Shown in pieces: positions 59,131 to 64,000 of a stretch of DNA of 64,000 nt. The notes below the pieces were generated by a model that did not search any database, was not told the DNA's origin, and worked only from the letters and a program-made list of their open reading frames with translations. Numbering within the stretch: position 1 is the first letter of the stretch; the number at the start of each line of letters is the position of its first letter. The stretch lies in the NCBI GenBank assembly GCA_964019415.1, contig OZ025874.1:9022409-9086408 (forward strand), written 5' to 3'. The translations under genes were made by a program, and so were the position numbers. This DNA comes from Ianthella basta (taxonomy: Eukaryota > Porifera > Demospongiae > Verongiida > Ianthellidae).

Positions 59131-59430
59131 TTTAATTGTAGATGGGTGTAAGGGTGTGAAGGGTGTCTAAGAAGTTGGAACATGTATGCAATCAGTAGTT
59201 AGTGTGTCTATTCTGCTTGTGTACATAGTGCTACTGTGGATGTGCTTGTACCTTCTTTCTTGCATTTTCATACTAATGCTGTGGCTACTCTATACACACT
59301 TGAAGCATTGCTGTGAAAATGACAAATTAAACCCACATTGTTTCTAGCATGTCTTATGCACACTTTAATACACATAGCATTCACAGGTATACACAGTAAT
59401 AATACACGCATGATGATGCAATCCATGCAG
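58313..59430. other. Interval before the membrane-protein exons
   Basis: A TGTCTG run at 58323 and a GT/GC tract at 59053-59130. A short frame from 58456 (MDMDGLPRNCHLSWYFLGSA) could belong to a 5' exon of the gene at 59431, but I see no splice site that joins them with confidence. Confidence 0.4.
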
Positions 59431-62400
59431 GCTGTGAGGGTGACGTATGCTGGAAGGCACATCCGTCGCCTTGGAATGGAGCTGAGGACAAGACCCTACC
59501 TCTATGCTGAGACACCAATGTTGGATCTGGACTCATTTGAACAGTACTGTGTTAACGCTAAAGTGCAGGTGGGGGAAGGAGGGGAGGGAATAGGTGACAG
59601 AGGGGAGAGAGGGGAGGGGAGGGGAGGGGAGGGGAGTGGAGGGAGGGGAGGGGAGGGGAGGGGAGGGGATAGGTGACGGATGGGAGAGAGGGAAGTGGAG
59701 GGGAGGAGAGGAAGGGATACAAATGAGGGAAGGAAGGAGGGAGACAGCAATGTACTTCCCAGTTATACTTGTACAATTTTAGTTTCTATGCTCTGTGTAA
59801 GTAATGACAGGAAGATCCTTTTCACTGATTCCTCCCCCAGGTAAAGCTGGCCTTCATACCGATGTATCCCTCTGTTGTCATTGGGGTGTTGTTCATTGGA
59901 GGGATTGCCTTGATATCACTAAATGTGTCCACTGGCGGGTTCCAGTGGGCACCCTGGTTGTGAGTGACGACTGTTTGCAGCATAAACGCAAGCTCACAGG
60001 CGGGCTCTATGATACATGAAGAGTAAATTAAAAAAACTCTGAAATGAAGTGTGTATTTATCTGTTATTTGTACTAGCTTGTAGTTTGCATGATTTAATGT
60101 ATTATTGGTGTGTTCTGTGCATGATGAGTGTTTGCATGTGTGTGGACGGAGAGCAGAACTGGGCAAGCTGCACTCACTGGGGCCAAGGATATGACTACAT
60201 GTAGTGTGTGAATGGTTTCAGTGTGCTCTGGATTTTACCAGCTGGTAGTGGTAACTGGAGACAGCTTGACAATGACATGTGGCTTTCCCGTCATTACCAA
60301 GACATCAATGTCACACTGTCACAGTGGTTGTGTTTGTGCGTCTGAAGCAAGTATATTTTCCTTTCTTTTGTCGTTTCTTCACATGTCCCAATATTAAGTA
60401 TCGTCCCTCCACTCGCTCCCATCATGGTCTCCCAGGACTTCTTCATCTGTTGGTTGAAGCTAGTGTGAAGGAAGTTGGCCTCCAAACCATGTTAAAGCCC
60501 TGGTGAACTAACCTTTTGCATGTAACATTGTTACTTGCATGTGCATGTGGTTTGTATGTGTGCCTCACAAGTATGACCACATGGGATTGGGTCAACATAG
60601 CTAACAGTGGCTAATAGCTAACACAACTTTCACACTGTGTTGACCCATCATATGGTTGCATAATCCACAATGTCATGTGACCACCATGTGAAAATAACAG
60701 CTGTCTCACTGCGTTGACCCAATCCCATGTGGCAAATAATTGACAATGTCATGTTAAATTAAATTGGAAGACAAAGCAAAGAAGATGCCCAGCATTGTAT
60801 AGCTACCAATACTGAGGCTGAACTCTGTCCATTTCAACATTAATCTGAAGCTGGTCACTTTATAGAAACACTTGCTAAGTGGTGCTAATAACAAGGGGAG
60901 AAAACAAAGAAAAAGATAGAAAAAAAGAAAAGTATGAAAAAGATTGGACAAAAGGTCAGGTTTTCAGCAGCAACACCCATTCCATAACGGATGCGGCCCC
61001 TATGCCCAGCAGCTCCCCAGACGGTCCCCCTCATTCGCGGAGTTTCCAGTTCTCATCCCTAGGTGAGAACTGGAAACTCCGCGGTTGTGGCATGACCTTG
61101 AGAATATGGCAAAGAAAGTTTTTTTTTCTTGCCTCTCTCGGGATTCGAACCTTGGCTCGCTACAGTTGGCGCACTGGGTGCGGCGCCACTGTGCCACCGA
61201 GCCCCCGACCGAGAGAGGACTGCAATTGGAGTTACTTATACCCCACACTACGCAGCGCGAACGAAATAATGTGGTGAAAAAAGAGTTACTCGCTGGCGCT
61301 CGAACCCGAGCCATTTGGATTACAAGTCGGTGACCTTACCTGGCCCGCCATCTGCTCCACGTACGTGGGAAGTACATTAAGGCTATATAAAGTAGAAATC
61401 GGCTGGCTAGGGAGGGGTTGTGCCACTGTCCAGGTCACCTAGCTAGTTTGTGCCACCGGCACGGCCGGCCGGTGGAGCTAGCTGGTTTGTGCCACCGGCC
61501 GGTGGAGCTAGCTGGTTTGTGCCACCGGCCGGTGGAGCTAGCTGGTTTGTGCCACCGGCCGGTGGAGCTAGCTGGTTTGTGCCACGGGGCGGTGAAGCTC
61601 CCCTCTCCCTCCTCTGTCCTCCCCTCTCCCTCCCTGTCCCCTCCCCTCTACCTCCCTTGTCCTCCCCTCTCCCTTTCCCTCCCCTCCTTCTCTCCCAGTC
61701 CCCCTTCCAAACGGCACAGATGGTCAATGCCCTGCACACATGCCAGACTTTTGTCCTATTGAAATTGGTAAGGAGTAGACTGCTCTGATGGCTGGCGCCG
61801 GTTCAAGAAGGAGACAAGTGACCTGACTCAGCCCTGCTACATCCGCACTACCAACTTCCTCTACCCACTCTTCATCTTCTTCCTCCTCACCGTTGCTCTG
61901 GTCGGGCAGAACCTCCTCTGCTTCTCTCGCTCCGCAGTGATTCCTACTAGGGATGTACCACTGAACAGAGACACGCTATGTTAAGTAGTCGTTATGGCTA
62001 CATGGTGTGGTTGTGTCCAGTGAACATCCACCACCTACACTGACAGTAGACGGTATGGTTTCATCCCCTTCCTCCTCCCCTCCCCTCCCAGCCCCTCCCC
62101 TCCCCTCCCTTCCCCTCCCCTCTCCTCCCCTCTCCTTCCCTTCCCTACCTCTCTCTCTCTCCACCCCTCTCTCTCCACCAGACATTTGTTGAAACAGTAC
62201 TCAATTGGACGGCCTTCTTGTTCTGTGGTGCCCAGCTGGTGACTACCGTACTCCTCCCTGATGTCCTGCTGCTGGCCTCATACCTCTATGGACTGTATCT
62301 CTTCCGCTTTCGACTGCCAGAGCACGTTTATGCTCTGATGGAAGCAGTCTTCCTCAGCTTCACCTGGGTGCCCAGCACCAGTACCAAGAAGAGGACTATG

Positions 62401-62834
62401 AGAGTTGTGGCAGTGCTGGTGTGAGTGGGAGAGTGCTAGTGTGAGTGGGAGAGTGCTGGTGTGAGGAGAGTGCTGGTGTGAGTGGGAGAGTGCTGGTGTG
62501 AGGAGAGTGCTGGTGTGAGTGGGAGTGTGCTGGTGTGAGTGGGAGAGTGCTTGTGTGAGTGGGAGTGTGCTGGTGTGAGTGGGAGAGTGCTGGTGTGAAT
62601 GGGAGAGTGCTTGTGTGAGTGGGAGAGTGCTGGTGTGAGTGGGAGAGTGCTGGTGTGAGTGGGAGAGTGCTAGTGTCACTTTCGCATTTCCCTCAAACAT
62701 GCATTTAACTCTGGCCCATCCCTTTCTACTGCTTTAGGGGCTTTCTCATTGCAGCACTGTGTCTAATTGTCTTCGCAATTAAATCCTCAATGTCCTTCAC
62801 ATGGTGTCTTTCAGTCCTGTTGTCACAGAGATAA
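59431..62834 (+). CDS. Unrecognised multipass membrane protein (provisional, 5' end open)
   Basis: Phase-consistent exons: 59431-59568, 59841-59959, 60249-60326, 60399-60462, 61699-61767, 61808-61936, 62182-62420, 62738-62834 (stop TAA). Several hydrophobic helices: SVVIGVLFIGGIALISL, FLYPLFIFFLLTVALVG, LLPDVLLLASYLYGLYLF, VGFLIAALCLIVFAI; soluble stretches such as RHIRRLGMELRTRPYLYAET and DLDSFEQYCVN. Family not recognised. Weak points: the intron 61768-61807 is only 40 bp, the donor at 60326 is GTTGTG, the 1.2-kb gap between 60462 and 61699 may hide exons, and the true start is not found (an in-frame ATG run at 59410 precedes the first exon's acceptor). The exon 62182-62420 donor opens a 20-bp minisatellite. 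Plus strand. Confidence 0.5.
61036..61084. repeat. Short hairpin beside the tRNA-like units
   Basis: CGCGGAGTTTCCAGTTCTCA pairs with TGAGAACTGGAAACTCCGCG around CCCTAGG-type loop bases. It may be part of the same composite repeat. Confidence 0.6.
61131..61218 (-). repeat. tRNA-like unit (probable tRNA-derived SINE head)
   Basis: On the minus strand: an outer stem CCTCTCTCGG/CCGAGAGAGG, an A-box-like GTGGCACAGTGG, and a perfect B box GGTTCGAATCC. The arms do not fold into a canonical tRNA, so it is a tRNA-derived repeat or tRNA pseudogene. Confidence 0.55.
61282..61358 (-). repeat. Second tRNA-like unit, tRNA-Thr-like anticodon arm
   Basis: Minus strand: GACTTGTAATCC resembles the anticodon arm of tRNA-Thr(TGT), followed by a B box GGGTTCGAGC. 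There is no matching acceptor stem. It lies 64 bp from the first unit in the same orientation, as in a composite SINE. Confidence 0.5.
61440..61590. repeat. 30-bp tandem repeat, ~5 copies
   Basis: Unit CTAGCTGGTTTGTGCCACCG + GCCGGTGGAG; each contains the palindrome CCACCGGCCGGTGG. Followed by a long pyrimidine-rich tract that forms the acceptor of the exon at 61699. Confidence 0.9.
62411..62681. repeat. 20-bp minisatellite at a 5' splice site of the membrane-protein gene
   Basis: Unit GTGTGAGTGGGAGAGTGCTG, about 13 copies with some shortened ones. The first GTGCTGGT|GTGAGT is the exon end and donor, and every unit carries GTGCTGGTGTGAG, so each is a potential donor. Confidence 0.92.
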
Positions 62835-63335
62835 GGGTCAATGTGGAAGCCAAACCTGCCATGTTACTAACACCAGGGGCAACAGGGTTGCTAGAGTGAG
62901 TTGATTAGCTAGTGTTGTTTAATCAGCTTGTTACTTTGTAGTTGTGGTTATTGAACATGCTATGTGGACTCTACACTTTGATAGATGTGGTATAAGTGTG
63001 CAGTCAGCCATCCACTAGCCACCCCTCATGTGCCCAATGGTCTGGTACATCTGTCTTTTGAGTTATTACCCCACACGCGATAGAAGTGTGTACGTGTGTG
63101 TGTGCATGTGTACGTGTGTGTGTGTGTGTGTGCCAACCTCTACTACAGTAGTGCATATAGCACTTCATCACTGATTTTAACTAAGTACTCTTTATTTACA
63201 ATTGAAGCACTTACCAAAATAGTTTTAGATGCTGTCAACCAATTGCATAGCACTACACTGTCTACACTCACAAACATGCATTCACTGTTCGCTCGTGTGT
63301 GGGGTATGTACACTATGTGTACTCTAGCTCATACG

Positions 63336-64000
63336 TACAGTAGTCAGACCATTGTGACTTGGGTAGTATACGTATTTGGTGTAGACAGTTAAGCATTATT
63401 GTACTCCTTGACACTGTTGATGTGGTGAGCCGTAGGAAGATAAAGAGGGTATGTTGTTCTTGCTATAGAGACATGTCTTATATTGTGAGCCAGCCTCACT
63501 GCACAGCTGTTATAGCTGCACTTGTGTGCTGTGTGTTGAAGTGCACAAGTTGTCACTCATCACACATACTGTACAAAATAGTACAGTATGCATGCAACCG
63601 ACATTGGACAATGAGTATAGCAATAACTGTCAAAGCTCTCTTATACAAACACACTACAAAAGCTATCATTGTTCATAAAGGGGGTTTGTTGAGCGTTAAA
63701 CACGTGGTAAACTTTTACCAACAGGCAAAAAACCTGTTGGTAAAAAGTGTACCACGTGTTTAACGCTCAACAAACCCCCTTTATGAATATCCAGACGTGG
63801 TAATGAATCTCTATTCTATCAGCTATCATTGTTTTGTATGTATAGGCTTGTGTCAGCACTTCAAATGTGAAGTTCCTTCTAAACACATGAAAGTAAGTTG
63901 AACTTTAAATTTTTTGTGTGCACTTTGTACTCCTGCAAGGTGCAGAGGGAGAAAGGTGAATGTACTGCATGCATTGTCACACACCACACAGAAACGACAC
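63336..64000. repeat. Duplicate of 44655-45175 (right part of a split copy)
   Basis: Resumes at CAGTAGTCAGACCATTGTGA and follows the ZMYND12 3' flank to the window end, apart from the fold-back insertion at 63674. By position, the next thing to the right should be a second copy of the end of the VWC gene; this cannot be seen here. Confidence 0.85.
63674..63820. mobile_element. 147-bp fold-back insertion with 13-bp direct repeat
   Basis: Arms of about 50 bp (starting CATAAAGGGGGTTTGTTGAG) pair around a short CAAAAAA loop; then follow 36 unpaired bases ending TAATGAATCTCTATTCTATC. The insert is flanked by AGCTATCATTGTT at 63661 and 63821. The homologous flank at about 44960 has no insert, so it arrived after the duplication. 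Confidence 0.8.

Noticed and set aside
59502-59782. Gly/Arg- or Pro/Ser-rich proteins
   Set aside because: (GGGGA)n purine tract of an intron read in several frames; similar tracts at 1963-2058, 8940-9080, 10285-10345 and 62070-62160 are intronic too.
61131-61358. Functional tRNA genes
   Set aside because: B boxes are good but the folds are wrong: no canonical anticodon arm in the first, no acceptor stem in the second.

Overview
Organism. The window is animal nuclear DNA: spliceosomal GT-AG introns everywhere, and clear metazoan single-copy genes (GFPT, METTL13, ZMYND12) plus a VWC/EGF/Ig/FN3 membrane protein. Compact genes with many short introns, very abundant (CA)n tracts and minisatellites suggest an invertebrate, perhaps a sponge; that placement is inference only.

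Layout. (1) 68-2338, minus: 5' half of glutamine:fructose-6-phosphate aminotransferase, running off the left edge. (2) 2566-37384, minus: a complete 12-exon METTL13 gene (680 codons; all splice phases agree). Its ninth intron (counted 3' to 5' in the window it separates 10713 from 35931) is about 25.2 kb. (3) 11033-35338, plus: inside that intron, on the opposite strand, sit twelve tandem two-exon genes for coiled-coil + BTB/T1 (KCTD-type) + pentapeptide-like proteins. A thirteenth lies at 37559-38912, head-to-head with METTL13. I label them T1P-1 to T1P-13. Every two-exon model has a tiny first exon ending in phase 2 and an exact open frame. (4) 39635-44558, plus: ZMYND12, six exons, with a 2.4-kb minisatellite filling intron 3. 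(5) 45504-57161, minus: a complete 24-exon gene (762 codons) for a signal peptide + six VWC-like modules + EGF + Ig + FN3 + one transmembrane helix; each VWC module uses three exons including a constant 34-nt microexon. (6) 57390-58140 and 63336-64000: broken second copy of the ZMYND12 3' end and its downstream flank, split by a segment carrying a gene for an unrecognised multipass membrane protein (about 59431-62834).

Main discovery candidate. The T1P array is a mosaic family: the T1 cassette and the C-terminal tail are nearly identical at DNA level in most members, while the coiled coil and especially the segment between T1 and tail differ. The distribution of variants is not tree-like along the gene, one gene is a visible chimera broken at the end of the T1 core, a 4.7-kb block is duplicated, and all first exons are phase-compatible with all second exons, with three orphan first exons. 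This looks like a recombining, diversifying gene array nested antisense in a housekeeping gene. Its function cannot be read from sequence.

Second theme. Several minisatellites start exactly at a 5' splice site and carry copies of it, and many donors lie in (GT)n tracts. Small fold-back elements, one with a clean 8-bp target duplication, are scattered through the window. All coordinates for splice sites were read by eye.
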